The notes: a model not told the origin generated them from the sequence alone. A DNA stretch of 64,000 nt from Siminovitchia sediminis (GCF_042680885.1 NZ_JBHUEO010000008.1:1-64000), one strand, 5' to 3'. Positions 25,037-34,434 are shown, counted from the stretch's first letter. Translations and numbers: made by a program.

Positions 25037-26236
25037 GTGGCATTTAATGAGGAAAATCCTAGAAAAGGCGGCGGAAAGGGATTCTTAACCGGATTGGTTG
25101 GCGGGATCATCGGTGCATTAATTGTTGCCATGCTGTATCCGCCTTTATTGGGTGGAGGCGGCGATTCCGAAATTGAACGGGAACAGGCGGCCACAGTAGA
25201 ACAAGGAAAGGGTCCGAGCGAGAAAGTGTCTCTTGATGTAACGACGGACGTAACAGAGGCTGTAGATAAAGCAGCTCAGACGGTCGTAGGAATTACAAAT
25301 ATCCAAACCGCCGGATTCTGGTCAGCGGGTGAAGAAGATCAACAGGCGGCAGGGGTTGGATCCGGTGTCTTTTATAAGAAAGAAGGAGACAAGGCGTACA
25401 TAGTAACAAACCATCATGTGGTGGAAGGTGCACAGCAGCTGGAAGTCACCTTGTCTGATGGAAGGAAAGTTCCCGGTGAACTGGAGGGAACGGACGTATG
25501 GACGGACTTGGCGGTTGTCTCCACTGATGCTAAGGAAATAGAAGATTCGTTTATTGCCGAATTTGGAGATTCTGAAACGCTGCGGATTGGTGAACCTGTC
25601 CTTGCTATTGGAAACCCGCTGGGTCTTGAATTTGCCGGGTCCGTTACGCAGGGAATCGTTTCAGGCGTTAACCGTACCGTGCCGGTAGATATTAATAGGG
25701 ACGGCGTACCGGACTGGAATGCCGAAGTTATCCAAACGGATGCGGCAATTAACCCGGGGAACAGCGGCGGGGCCCTTGTCAATATTGCCGGCCAGCTTGT
25801 AGGGATCAATTCCATGAAGATAGCCCAGTCGGCAGTGGAAGGAATCGGCTTCTCCATTCCTGTCAATTATGTAGAACCGATCATTAGTGACCTGGAGAAA
25901 TACGGTGAAGTCAGACGTCCGGCTATGGGTATCACCCTTCGGGATGTCGCAGAAATTTCTGCCTATCACCAAGAACAGACCTTAAAGCTTCCTGAAGATG
26001 TCACGACAGGTATTATGATTGAGCAAGTGGTTCCTAATTCCCCTGCAGATCAAGGCGGGTTGCAGGAACTGGATGTCATTGTCGCACTTGACGATCAAGA
26101 GGTCGAAAACGTCATTGAACTCCGCAAATATCTTTACAATAACAAAAATGTCGGCGATCAGATGACCGTCACGTATTACAGAGGCGGAGAGAAACAGGAA
26201 ACAACCCTCGAATTAACAGATGATACAAGATTATAA
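25037..26236 (+). CDS. htrC: HtrA-type membrane-anchored serine protease
   Basis: A 399-residue DegP/HtrA protease (YyxA/HtrC) for misfolded envelope proteins. One membrane helix (about 16-36), trypsin-like domain with His127 in VTNHHVVEG, Asp157 in VWTDLAVV and Ser243 in NPGNSGGAL, then one PDZ domain (from about 295; MGITLRDVAEIS, with VVPNSPADQGGLQELD). GTG 25037 is the start, about ten bases after AAAGGA. It follows walJ by 190 bases with a possible terminator between, so it may have its own promoter. Confidence 0.94.
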   Translation: MAFNEENPRKGGGKGFLTGLVGGIIGALIVAMLYPPLLGGGGDSEIEREQAATVEQGKGPSEKVSLDVTTDVTEAVDKAAQTVVGITNIQTAGFWSAGEEDQQAAGVGSGVFYKKEGDKAYIVTNHHVVEGAQQLEVTLSDGRKVPGELEGTDVWTDLAVVSTDAKEIEDSFIAEFGDSETLRIGEPVLAIGNPLGLEFAGSVTQGIVSGVNRTVPVDINRDGVPDWNAEVIQTDAAINPGNSGGALVNIAGQLVGINSMKIAQSAVEGIGFSIPVNYVEPIISDLEKYGEVRRPAMGITLRDVAEISAYHQEQTLKLPEDVTTGIMIEQVVPNSPADQGGLQELDVIVALDDQEVENVIELRKYLYNNKNVGDQMTVTYYRGGEKQETTLELTDDTRL

Positions 26237-26240
26237 AGAA

Positions 26241-26273
26241 AAGCGGGAAGGCCGGAGTGCTTTCCCGTTTTTT
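26241..26273 (+). terminator. htrC terminator
   Basis: Stem CGGGAA (26243-26248) with TTCCCG (26261-26266), extended by A-T pairs, then seven T. Confidence 0.85.
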
Positions 26274-26334
26274 TGGTTGAAGACTTGTTTAAATGAAACC
26301 TTGTTAAAGTAAACTTTTTAGTGGTAAAGTGGGT

Positions 26335-26343
26335 TGTGGATAA
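26335..26343 (-). promoter_or_regulatory. DnaA box (perfect)
   Basis: TGTGGATAA, the complement of TTATCCACA. It is 270 bases from a second perfect box and belongs to the cluster described at 26513-26627. Confidence 0.75.
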
Positions 26344-26401
26344 AGGACAAGGGGCTTAATGAAAAATGAGATAGAAAAATGATGGAAAAGAGGGAAAGTA
26401 T

Positions 26402-26569
26402 ATGATTTACTGCTGTCAAGAGCATGTAGAACTGGCATTGGATAGGGCTGTAGATGAATATGAAACAGCCCCCATTTTAAAGAAGATCGATACAAAAAAA
26501 GACAAAGATAAGTTACCCACACCCTGTGAATTTTGCAAAAATGCAGCAGAATATATTGTGGGGAACTAA
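26402..26569 (+). CDS. CxxH/CxxC small protein (YyzF-like)
   Basis: A 55-residue protein not longer than many noise ORFs but clearly real: it starts MIYCCQEHVELALDRAVDEYE and ends PTPCEFCKNAAEYIVGN. The pairs C-x-x-H and C-x-x-C suit a single zinc ion. A short family with this signature sits beside rlmH in Bacillus genomes (yyzF in B. subtilis). ATG 26402 follows GAGGGAAA. Function is unknown. One imperfect DnaA box lies within the gene. Confidence 0.85.
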   Translation: MIYCCQEHVELALDRAVDEYETAPILKKIDTKKDKDKLPTPCEFCKNAAEYIVGN

Positions 26570-26627
26570 CATTCCTATACAAGATGTGGATGACTTATGG
26601 GGATATGTGGATAAGTGTTGTGGACAA
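26513..26627. promoter_or_regulatory. DnaA-box cluster upstream of rlmH
   Basis: A perfect TGTGGATAA at 26606-26614, with single-mismatch boxes TGTGGATGA (26585-26593), TGTGGACAA (26619-26627) and, inverted, TTACCCACA (26513-26521). With 26335-26343 there are five boxes in under 300 bases, four in one orientation. B. subtilis has a DnaA-box cluster at the same locus (yydA region), as I recall it. Likely titrates or positions DnaA near the origin. Confidence 0.7.
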
Positions 26628-26686
26628 GCTGTTTGTTATATGTTTGTAACCCGTGTGTAATCTAGGAGAAAGGATCTTTACATGAA

Positions 26687-27166
26687 ATGAACATCACGAT
26701 AATAGCTGTCGGAAAAATAAAAGAAAAGCATATGAAACAGGGAATTGCTGAGTATCTCAAACGTCTATTGGCTTACACAAAAATCAACATCGTAGAACTC
26801 CCTGACGAAAAAGCCCCGGAAAACCTCAACGATACGCAGATGCAGCAAATCAAGAAAAAAGAAGGCGGCCGGATCCTTGATAAGATCCATCCTGATGCTT
26901 ATGTGATCGCCTTGGCTATTGAAGGCAAACAAAAGAGCAGCGAGCAATTCGCGGAGCATATCGGCCGTTTGTCAGCGTCCGGAAAAAACAGCGTCATTTT
27001 TGTTATCGGCGGATCACTCGGCCTGAGCGAAGAGGTAATGAAGCGTGCAGATGAATCTCTGTCATTTTCAAAAATGACGTTTCCGCATCAATTGATGAGG
27101 CTCATTTTGACGGAGCAGGTGTATCGGGCGTTTAGGATTTTAAGGGGTGAACCGTACCATAAGTAA
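26687..27166 (+). CDS. rlmH: 23S rRNA (pseudouridine1915-N3)-methyltransferase RlmH
   Basis: A 159-residue SPOUT methyltransferase that modifies pseudouridine 1915 in helix 69 of 23S rRNA. It begins MNITIIAVGKIKEKHMKQGI and carries the trefoil-knot signatures FVIGGSLGLSEEV and LSFSKMTFPHQLMRLIL, ending EQVYRAFRILRGEPYHK. The AAAGGA is 12 bases before ATG 26687; the ATG at 26682 is followed by a stop. This gene ends the conserved origin-proximal block. Confidence 0.97.
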   Translation: MNITIIAVGKIKEKHMKQGIAEYLKRLLAYTKINIVELPDEKAPENLNDTQMQQIKKKEGGRILDKIHPDAYVIALAIEGKQKSSEQFAEHIGRLSASGKNSVIFVIGGSLGLSEEVMKRADESLSFSKMTFPHQLMRLILTEQVYRAFRILRGEPYHK

Positions 27167-27601
27167 ATGGGGTTTTTAATTAGTTGACGGCCAAACAATG
27201 GATATGAAATATGCCTTTTTTTATTTGGCTAAATCCCTCGGTTTATCTCTAATTATATTAAGTGATAGATTACTAAGGGCGAGATAACCAAAGTTAAGTT
27301 ATTATTTTTCATAATCAGGTGTATTTTTTGTAAGTTACAGAAAAAGAAACTTTTCCATTTCTCTACTTCCCACCCATACAGTTATGTAAATTGGCGTAAA
27401 GTTTCTAATTATAATTAACAATTACTAATCATTGTGCCAAGACCTGTATCATCAAACTCTTTTTATACTTCTTTTATTTTCAGTAATATTTTATTAATTT
27501 AACTGCTCATAGGATTGAAAAGTATTATTCGGCCTTTAAATAATAGGAGTCTATTTTTGTTATGATGAAGTAATTAAGAATAAGAGATTGGAGTTGGAAT
27601 A
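27167..27601. other. AT-rich junction between core and accessory DNA
   Basis: About 435 bases, visibly richer in A and T than the preceding genes, with no ORF that has a ribosome binding site. GGCCAAA/TTTGGC arms flank 27190-27232 but without a usual terminator form. This is where conserved synteny ends. Confidence 0.5.
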
Positions 27602-28291
27602 ATGGAAAAGGTGAGAATTTTTATTGTGGCATTCCTATTAGTTCTTTTTATAGTCTGGATGTCTGCATGCAGCAATTCATCTGCAGATACCAATGCAATC
27701 AGTAATGAGTCAGAGTCTAATGAAGAAGTTGAGATTGCAGATACTACTTCTGATTCTAAGGGTTCAACTACTGAAAGTATAAACAAATCAGACAATAGTG
27801 CTGATACCCCTTCGGATTCAATATCAATTGAACAACCAAATGATACAGACAAAGAAGTTTCGACGAATACTATCAATAAAAATATTCAAGGAGACAACAC
27901 AACAAATACATTAACAAAAGTGGATGGAAGGACAGAGTTCCTTGAAAAATTGCAAAACATCCAAAAAGAACTTGATGCCTTACCGGAAAAGAAGGATTCC
28001 GATAAAGGTATTACTAACGCTATGAAAAACTACTATGGAATCTCTTACGAAAAGTATGACCAAGCATTAAATGATATTTATGATTTCCTGCAAAAAGAGT
28101 TATCTCCGGAGAAAATGAATGAATTAAAATACAAGCAAATAAATTGGATAGAAGAGAAAGAAAATAAAGCAAATGAGGAAAGAAAAAATTATGAAGGCGG
28201 AACTTTTGAAAATGTCGCATATTATATATCTCTATACGAATCAACAAAGGAGAGATGCTATGAATTAGTAAATGAATATATGACAGATTGA
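27602..28291 (+). CDS. Lipoprotein with LprI-like (DUF1311) domain
   Basis: A 229-residue exported lipoprotein. Signal peptide with lipobox MSAC, Cys23. Residues 24-105 are a disordered Ser/Thr/Asn/Asp-rich linker. The C-terminal 120 residues look like the LprI/DUF1311 domain: YEKYDQALNDIYDFLQKEL, QINWIEEKENKANEER, and a final Cys in KERCYELVNEYM. In mycobacteria LprI inhibits lysozyme; in Bacillus relatives the role is not established. The gene is AT-rich and next to an insertion sequence, so it may be acquired. Confidence 0.75.
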   Translation: MEKVRIFIVAFLLVLFIVWMSACSNSSADTNAISNESESNEEVEIADTTSDSKGSTTESINKSDNSADTPSDSISIEQPNDTDKEVSTNTINKNIQGDNTTNTLTKVDGRTEFLEKLQNIQKELDALPEKKDSDKGITNAMKNYYGISYEKYDQALNDIYDFLQKELSPEKMNELKYKQINWIEEKENKANEERKNYEGGTFENVAYYISLYESTKERCYELVNEYMTD

Positions 28292-28390
28292 AAATAAGGT
28301 TCGATATTAAATGTTGGCGGGAGTGAAAACTAAACCGTGTAAGTGAGGGAGCGTACGGCTCGGTGGTTACCCCCAAAGCTAGAGTTTTTA

Positions 28391-29372
28391 TTATGCAGCT
28401 GATTGGCTGGATTGAGTTCGGTATTGGACCGGACTTAGTCCAGTCAATTTTTCTTTGGATCGTTCATTGTTATACCAGTAGATATATTCTTCTATTCTTC
28501 TTTTTAATTCCTCATAGCTTACTAGTTTTTCCCCATAATACATTTCTTGCTTTAAAATGCCAAAGAAATTCTCCATCGAGGCGTTGTCTGCGCAGTGCTT
28601 TACGTGACATACTTTGGAATATTTTATTTTTCTTTAATGTTTTTACCCATTGTTTGTGTTGGTAATGCCACCCTTGATCCGAGTGGACGTCAGTACGGTA
28701 GGTTGCGTGATTCTTTATGATCTCAATTGTTTCGTCTAAAGGTTCCATGACAAGATCCAATGTTGTACGCTTCTTAATTCCAAACGAAATAATTTCTCCA
28801 TTATAAAGGTCAAGAATAGGGTTTAAATACAACTTCTCTTCGCCTAGACATTTGAATTCTGTAATGTCAGTTACTAATTTTTGAAGAGGAATAGGTGTGT
28901 TAAAACGGCGGGATATAAGGTTTTTCGCTACCTTTCCAACCTTGCCCTTATAGGAGTTGTATTTCCGAGATTTCTGCATAAATTTTACACATTTCAACTT
29001 AATTCCCGCATAAGCCAGCCGATACACTTTTTTATGATTAACGCAATGTCCTAATTTCTTTAATTCCTTTGTAATTCGTTTATAACGATAGCGTTCATGA
29101 AATTGCTTAAATTGGTGTCTAATCAGTTCTTTTATTTCTGCATCTGAATCTTCTTTTCCAAAATTTTTTACATGATAGTGATAGGTTGCTTCAGGAATAC
29201 CCACAACAAGGAGAATATCTTTTAATCGGAATCCTTCTTCTTTGAGTTCGAATGCCAACTTTGTTTGTGCTTTTCGTGGAAGGCATTCAGATTCTCCCGA
29301 AAAGCTCTCAACTTTTTTAGGTACGCATTTTCTAGCATAGTAGTTCATTCTCACGTTCCAGATCTTCTTCAC
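28391..29372 (-). pseudogene. IS3-type transposase orfB, frameshifted
   Basis: The DDE integrase-like transposase. The catalytic Asp residues are in LVTDITEF and HSDQGWHYQH; the catalytic Glu is in ASMENFFGILKQE. The frame changes between SMSRKA and CADNASMENFFG near 28590, which fits a single-base loss. The last part (28391-28576) reads YGEKLVSYEELKRRIEEYI and the usual YNNERSKEKLTGLSPVQYR end. Not functional as it stands. Confidence 0.85.
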
Positions 29373-29785
29373 GTGTTAACTTTATTTCTTCCTTTTTCTT
29401 TGGTTTATTGGATTTCTTGGACATAGAAGGTCGCCCCTTTAATTTCGGTTCCAGGCCCTCTACACCTTGTTCCTTAAATTCTTTCATCCAGCGCCTAATT
29501 TAGTAAGGCTTGTTCAAATTAAATTGAACAGCAGTTTCTAAAAAAGAAGCACCTGTCTTTAACACAAATTGTATTGTATCTAATTTAAATTGGACAGGAT
29601 ACATCTCCCTAGTTTGCCTTCTTTTTAACCAAATCCATTCCCTGAGACTTATAGACTTTCACCCATTCAATTATTGATGTTTCACTACCCATATTATATT
29701 TTTCTGCCAATGATTTATATCCTAGGTTGCCATATAAATACTCGGTGACAAGCTTTATTTTAAATTCTTCACTATATTTAGCCAT
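29332..29785 (-). pseudogene. IS3-type orfA, frameshifted and with a nonsense codon
   Basis: Starts MAKYSEEFKIKLVTEYLYGN at 29785, an IS150-type double helix-turn-helix protein. The first frame stops at 29609 after KKKAN; the adjacent frame continues REMYPVQFKLDTIQFVL and then meets a TAA between NKPY and IRRWMKEF. The end KKKEEIKLTREEDLEREN overlaps the start of orfB, where programmed frameshifting would normally fuse the two. Confidence 0.8.
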
Positions 29786-29978
29786 AAAAACACCCCCGAA
29801 AATTAGATTTTCTACTCTAACTTTCGGGGGTAGGTACCCTCTTGCTTCGCGGTTTAGTTTTCACTCCCACTTAATTTTGCAGCTGTTTTTCCCGAATATT
29901 ACGGCTGGTGCCCGACATTTTTTGTTTTAAGACAACCCCCCTTTAAAGGCCGCTGCCGAGAAACGATTTGTAGAATCG

Positions 29979-31139
29979 TTATTGCTCTTCATTTTCTGCT
30001 TTGTAGGCATCCAGGAAGAGTTGTCCAAGATTACCCTTTGCTTTGAAACCTAAATCACGCAGGCCATTATCGATCACGGTTAAAACAGACAGAACCTTTT
30101 CATAGAAGGCATTTTCCCCCATATGACCAATACGCAAGAGGACATCCTCATATTGCGCCAAAGATGTGGCGAGGTATAGATTATATGTTTCTTGAATATA
30201 TTGTTGCAATTGCAATGCACCTATTTCTTCCGGAATGATGATTGCTGTTACCGTATTGGAGTATCCCGATTCTAAGAATAATGTGAGTCCATATTCTTGT
30301 ACAGATGTTCGCACGGCGTTGGCGATGTTCGCATGCCGCCTATAAACCGCCAATAGACCTTCTTGTAAAATATTGTCCAAGGCCACATCTAAAGCTTCTA
30401 TCATGCCTGCGGGCATCGTATAAGGTAAGGTCCCTTTTTCCATATACCCATTGAAAGTTTGTAGGTTTGCATAATATGAAGCAATGGGTGTTTTTCGATC
30501 ATTCATCGCTTTTTTAGCGTCCTCACTAATGGAAACGATAGCTAAGCCAGTAGGTGCTGAAATCGCCTTTTGAGTACCTCCACAGCATATATCGATTTGA
30601 TTTTGGTCGACATCGATGGGTTCACCAACCATGCCAGCTACTGAATCAACGACTGTTAGTATGCCATATTCTTTTAGTAAGGGAGAAAGTTGGCTGACAT
30701 CATTTATGATGGATGTCGGTGTATCACAATGGACAAATGTTGCATATTTGAAGTCATGATCTTTTTCTAAATAGTCGCTTACTGCTTCAACAGGTATGTC
30801 TTTATGATAGTCAAAACTTAGAACGACAGGTTCTCCTCCATACATTTTGACAAAATCTTGAAAACCTTTGCCATATATACCGTTATCAAGTACAAGGACA
30901 CGGTCACCGGGTTCTGTCAAACTCGCGCAAGCAGCTTCTAAAGCCAGAATCCCTTCTCCGGCAAGCAGCAGTACTTCATTTGCAGTACCCATAACCTGGC
31001 CCATCTTTTGGCATACCTGATGATAATAGTGGATAAATTCTTGATCAAAATCAGGGTTATTTGTTTTTTTAGCTGAAGCTAAGCATACATTCTCACGTAC
31101 GTCCGTTGGTCCTGGTGCATAGCTCGGTTTAAATCTCAT
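29979..31139 (-). CDS. Class V PLP aminotransferase (alanine-glyoxylate type)
   Basis: A 386-residue fold-type I aminotransferase. It starts RFKPSYAPGPTDVRENVCLAS, holds Asp165 in TVVDSVAGM and the PLP Lys191 in CCGGTQKAISAPTG. Closest families are alanine-glyoxylate, serine-glyoxylate and ureidoglycine-glyoxylate aminotransferases, which share this architecture; the exact substrate cannot be decided. It has a strong AAAGGAAAG before the ATG at 31139. It is flanked by the IS on one side and a 540-base gap on the other, so it is transcribed alone. Confidence 0.85.
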   Translation of the reverse strand: MRFKPSYAPGPTDVRENVCLASAKKTNNPDFDQEFIHYYHQVCQKMGQVMGTANEVLLLAGEGILALEAACASLTEPGDRVLVLDNGIYGKGFQDFVKMYGGEPVVLSFDYHKDIPVEAVSDYLEKDHDFKYATFVHCDTPTSIINDVSQLSPLLKEYGILTVVDSVAGMVGEPIDVDQNQIDICCGGTQKAISAPTGLAIVSISEDAKKAMNDRKTPIASYYANLQTFNGYMEKGTLPYTMPAGMIEALDVALDNILQEGLLAVYRRHANIANAVRTSVQEYGLTLFLESGYSNTVTAIIIPEEIGALQLQQYIQETYNLYLATSLAQYEDVLLRIGHMGENAFYEKVLSVLTVIDNGLRDLGFKAKGNLGQLFLDAYKAENEEQ

Positions 31140-31682
31140 AGTAATCTTTCCTTTTCAATCGGTTTATTTTATGGCATAACATTAACAAATAAGTGGTATG
31201 TTTAAAAGTGTCAACTTATCCTAAAATCCAGGGGTCAGTTTAACATACCAAATTTACGGACCCTTATATAATTTGAAATTTTTCGGGCAAAATTATATAA
31301 AAATTGAATTCAATGAAGGAGAATCATAAAATCCTAATGGTAAGAATGGCCATATATACTCGTAACATCATCATGAATAATCAGAAGGACACAGACTTTG
31401 TTGTGGCATCTAAGTAAAAAAATATTATAGATGTATATATTCTGGATTGAAGTTCTGAATAGCCGGATAACATGAATAGCCAATTTTACAGACAGTCCCC
31501 CATTTCATTAAGAAATGATATTTACCAAGCGATTTGTACTAATGTTGTTATAAAAATGAATTTTATTTAGTATAAACTTTGTTAATATGAATATAATGTT
31601 TCCATTTATCGACGTTTTAAGAAAAATTTTAAATGTAATGAATGGAAAAAAATGAGGAGAATTTACCAAGGAGGATTTGAAA
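31140..31682. other. Divergent intergenic region
   Basis: About 540 bases between the aminotransferase and the CMD-like gene. AT-rich, no credible ORF. Several TATAAT-like hexamers occur (near 31255 and 31587) but none has a convincing -35. GGGGTCAG at 31231 resembles the GC-rich repeats noted elsewhere but has no pairing arm. Confidence 0.4.
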
Positions 31683-32093
31683 TTGGCTAAGGATCGTTAT
31701 CAACAAGGTATAGAGAAGATTAAGGAGCTTACATCATCAGGTGATGAAAATCCAACCGGGTTTATGGACATAGGCGAAGGCTTTAAAGATATTGCTCCTG
31801 ATTTAAGCAAATACGTTGTTGAATTTGCTTTTGGAGACATTTATTCGCGTCCTGGATTGGATAACAAGCAAAAGGTTCTTACAACCATTACAGCTCTTGT
31901 TGCTCAAGGAAAACCGCAGATTGAGATGCATATCAAAACAGGGCTTAGCGTTGGTTTAACACCAGAAGAGATTGTAGGTTGTATCATGCACCTCATCCCT
32001 TATACGGGATTCCCGAGTGTTTTGAACGCTTTAAAAGCAGCTCAAAAAGTGTTTGCAGAACAAGGCATAAAAGTTACTGCATCGAATGAATAG
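31683..32093 (+). CDS. Carboxymuconolactone decarboxylase-like protein
   Basis: A 136-residue all-helical protein of the CMD/AhpD superfamily. Start is TTG 31683, eight bases after AAGGAGG; the upstream TTG is too near. The motif IEMHIKTGLSVGLTPEEI with a later IMHLIPYTGFPSVLNALKA matches gamma-CMD-type proteins. The C-x-x-C of AhpD peroxidases is absent, so a peroxidase role is unlikely. Many family members are of unknown function. Not obviously linked to its neighbours. Confidence 0.82.
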   Translation: MAKDRYQQGIEKIKELTSSGDENPTGFMDIGEGFKDIAPDLSKYVVEFAFGDIYSRPGLDNKQKVLTTITALVAQGKPQIEMHIKTGLSVGLTPEEIVGCIMHLIPYTGFPSVLNALKAAQKVFAEQGIKVTASNE

Positions 32094-32266
32094 AGATTGA
32101 GTACAGCAGGGGAAAGAGGGCTTTCAAGTGTTTTTATTGGTATTAGGAGTCATTTTTTGTCCTGACGTTCTATTCTTCCTTAATTATCCCGTGTTCATAG
32201 AGCTGCATGGGACAGGATTCTACTCGATAGCTCCAAGCAATCTTCTTTATCCTCGCAGTACATAGC

Positions 32267-32345
32267 AAAACCCCCCGTTTTCGGTGCTGGACCCCAAGTT
32301 CTTACGATAACTTTGGGGGGCAGCACCTTACAAAAGGGGGTTTTT
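32267..32345. terminator. Large bidirectional terminator between convergent genes
   Basis: Nested arms: AAAACCCCC (32267-32275) with GGGGGTTTT (32336-32344), GGTGCTG (32283-32289) with CAGCACC (32321-32327), and an inner CCCCAAGTT/ACTTTGGGG pair. T-tracts follow on both strands. It separates the CMD-like gene from azlD. Confidence 0.85.
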
Positions 32346-32368
32346 CAATAATTAGTATGATTCCTCAC

Positions 32369-32674
32369 TCAATACAAAAACAGTTCTACTACAAAAACCG
32401 AAAAGCAGGCAAATAGGGCAACACTTACCATGCTGGCTCCCCGGTAGGCGAAAACAACGGCTGCTATAAACCCGGCCAGTGCGGACCATGGCGATGCCGT
32501 TGCATCTAAAATCTCCGGAAAAACCATCACGGCCAATGTCACATAGGGGACATAGAATAAGAACGACCGGATATAGATATTTTTGATTTCTTTTCTGACA
32601 AGTGTAAGCGGCAGAACCCTAATGAGATACGTCACAAGGGCCATCAAAAGTATATAAAGAATCGTATTATTCAT
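32369..32674 (-). CDS. azlD: AzlD family branched-chain amino acid exporter subunit
   Basis: A 101-residue membrane protein with about four helices, starting MNNTILYILLMALVTYLIRVLPL, the AzlD signature. It works with AzlC as a branched-chain amino acid (and analogue) exporter. The start overlaps the end of azlC by eight bases, behind AAAGGAGGA. Confidence 0.88.
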   Translation of the reverse strand: MNNTILYILLMALVTYLIRVLPLTLVRKEIKNIYIRSFLFYVPYVTLAVMVFPEILDATASPWSALAGFIAAVVFAYRGASMVSVALFACFSVFVVELFLY

Positions 32675-33380
32675 ACGTATCCTCCTTTACCGGAAAGACA
32701 AAAGCTGCGATCCCTGCAATGAATAACGTTATGATGATAATTTTTACGCCGGATGAGAGGGAGGCAAAGATTTGAACCCGGGTAAATACCAGGCTTAGCA
32801 CCATAGAAACGAATATCAGTCCGGCAATGACTTTATTTCCTTTTGCCGGAGGAATGATGACTGCGAGCAGCATTCCAAACAGTGCAATACTTAATGCACT
32901 CATCAATCTTGGCGGCAGAACATTTCCGGAAATCACTCCAAATAGTGTACCCAGGGCCCATCCCGGGATGGCAGCACTCATCACGCCATACACATAATAA
33001 GGGCTTAACTTTCCGGGAACCGCCACGGATACCCCGAATACCTCATCCGTAATCCCATGGGCCATGATCAATCTATGGAAAACAGAAGTGTTTGGATCGA
33101 TTTTTTGGGACAAGGCAAAAGACATGAGAAAATATCTGGAATTAATAATGAGCTGTGTAATAGCAATTTCAAGGATAGCTGCGGCACTGGCTATAAGTGT
33201 AAGCCCGGCAAACTGACCCGCAGATGTTAAATTTGTCACAGACATGAATACCGATTCAAACGGATTAAGACCAGCCTGCTTGGCAAGAATGCCAAAGGTA
33301 AACGAAACCGCAAAGTACCCCATTCCAATGGGAATCCCATTTTTTAGCCCGCTTTTCCATTCACCCATGTATGTTTTCAT
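32667..33380 (-). CDS. azlC: AzlC family branched-chain amino acid exporter
   Basis: A 237-residue membrane protein with about six to eight helices. The sequence GLKNGIPIGMGYFAVSFTFGILAK (in parts) and AHGITDEVFGVSV are typical of AzlC. ATG 33380 follows a strong GGAGGAGA; upstream codons to 33416 lack one. Exports branched-chain amino acids in partnership with AzlD. In B. subtilis azlB (Lrp type) controls azlCD; here a divergent LysR gene takes that place. Confidence 0.9.
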   Translation of the reverse strand: MKTYMGEWKSGLKNGIPIGMGYFAVSFTFGILAKQAGLNPFESVFMSVTNLTSAGQFAGLTLIASAAAILEIAITQLIINSRYFLMSFALSQKIDPNTSVFHRLIMAHGITDEVFGVSVAVPGKLSPYYVYGVMSAAIPGWALGTLFGVISGNVLPPRLMSALSIALFGMLLAVIIPPAKGNKVIAGLIFVSMVLSLVFTRVQIFASLSSGVKIIIITLFIAGIAAFVFPVKEDTYE

Positions 33381-33484
33381 ATTCTCTCCTCCAATGATGC
33401 GCAATGACAGGGTCATGTATTAGAGACGTTTTTTAATTAAGGTATTACAGTACATTTCAATATTAAATGATTCTAGCATGCTTA

Positions 33485-33498
33485 TTTACATTAGTAAA
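33485..33498. promoter_or_regulatory. Possible LysR-type operator
   Basis: TTTACATTAGTAAA is an imperfect dyad (TTTAC/GTAAA) midway between divergent azlC and the lysR gene, where an autoregulating LysR protein would bind. Confidence 0.35.
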
Positions 33499-33552
33499 AT
33501 TAATTAATACAATAAATGCATAAGGAATTCTGATGGGAGTAGGAGAACTCAA

Positions 33553-34434
33553 TTGAAACGCTATCATGTCTTTTTAAAGGTGATTGAAAAAGGAAGTTTC
33601 ACGAAAGCAGCGTCAGAACTGGGGTACACACAATCTGCGGTAAGCCAGATGATTCATGCCTTGGAAGAGGAGTTAGCCACTACGTTGATTTCACGTTCCC
33701 GTAAAGGCGTTACGCTGACCCCAGACGGGGAAGAATTTCTGCCATTTATCAAGAAGGTGAATAATTCTTACCGGGAACTCCTGGAAAAAAGCAGGGAAAT
33801 GCAAGGATTGGAGAACGGAAATATTCGAATGGGTACGTTCACCAGTGTTTCATGTCATTGGCTGCCCAGTGTAATGAGGGATTTTAAACAACTGTATCCC
33901 TCTGTTCACTTCCATCTGCAACAGGGCGAGTATACAAGTATCGTACAATATATTAACGAAGGCAGTGTGGACTTTGGGTTTGTCAATCCCGAAGCGGCCG
34001 ATGGCCTGGAAACAGTTGAGCTTAAGCAAGATCACATGCTGGCAGTACTTCCACAAGAACATCCGCTTGCATCACAGCCAACAGTATCGCTGAAGGAACT
34101 GTCCAACGAACCTTTTATTCTGCTGGAGGAAGGTAAATTAAGCGAGCCGCTGGAAGCTTTTAAAGCAAATGGCCTGCAGCCTAAGATTGAATATCGGGTG
34201 ATTGATGACTACACGATCATGTCTATGGTAGAAAATGGACTGGGCATATCCATTCTATCAGAGCTGGTTATGAATAAAGTCAGCTACCGGTTTGTGGCAA
34301 AAGAAGTTACTCCGCCTATTATCCGGACGATTGGCATTGCGTATAAAAATAAGAAAACATTGCCCATCGCAAGCCGGTATTTTATCGATTTTATCATCCA
34401 TAGGTTTAAGAATGATCGCCATCTTTTTGAATAA
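33553..34434 (+). CDS. LysR-family transcriptional regulator
   Basis: A 293-residue LTTR. The winged helix lies at residues 1-60 (FLKVIEKGSFTKAASELGYTQSAVSQMIHALE, seen in pieces) and the effector-binding domain from about 88 (NGNIRMGTFTSVSCHWLP). TTG 33553 follows AGGAGAACT. It faces azlCD across 170 bases and very probably controls them; the decayed M20 amidohydrolase gene just downstream might once have been part of the same regulon. Confidence 0.9.
   Translation: MKRYHVFLKVIEKGSFTKAASELGYTQSAVSQMIHALEEELATTLISRSRKGVTLTPDGEEFLPFIKKVNNSYRELLEKSREMQGLENGNIRMGTFTSVSCHWLPSVMRDFKQLYPSVHFHLQQGEYTSIVQYINEGSVDFGFVNPEAADGLETVELKQDHMLAVLPQEHPLASQPTVSLKELSNEPFILLEEGKLSEPLEAFKANGLQPKIEYRVIDDYTIMSMVENGLGISILSELVMNKVSYRFVAKEVTPPIIRTIGIAYKNKKTLPIASRYFIDFIIHRFKNDRHLFE

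Larger units (their letters stand above)
28319..29868 (-). mobile_element. Degenerate IS3-family (IS150-like) insertion sequence
   Basis: A 1550-bp element with matching ends: GGGAGTGAAAACTAAACCG at 28319-28337 and its exact complement at 29850-29868. Similarity of the ends continues inward (ACCCCC and TAGAGT blocks), giving an imperfect inverted repeat near 60 bases. It encodes orfA and orfB on the minus strand, both broken. I see no target duplication next to the ends, so it is old or the flanks have changed. Confidence 0.88.

Noticed and set aside
28436..28470. GGACCGGACTTAGTCCAG dyad as an IS internal terminator
   Set aside because: No T-run of useful length follows on the minus strand and the dyad is imperfect.
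29364..29380. TTCACGTGTTAAC near the IS orfB start as parS
   Set aside because: Outer positions disagree with the consensus.
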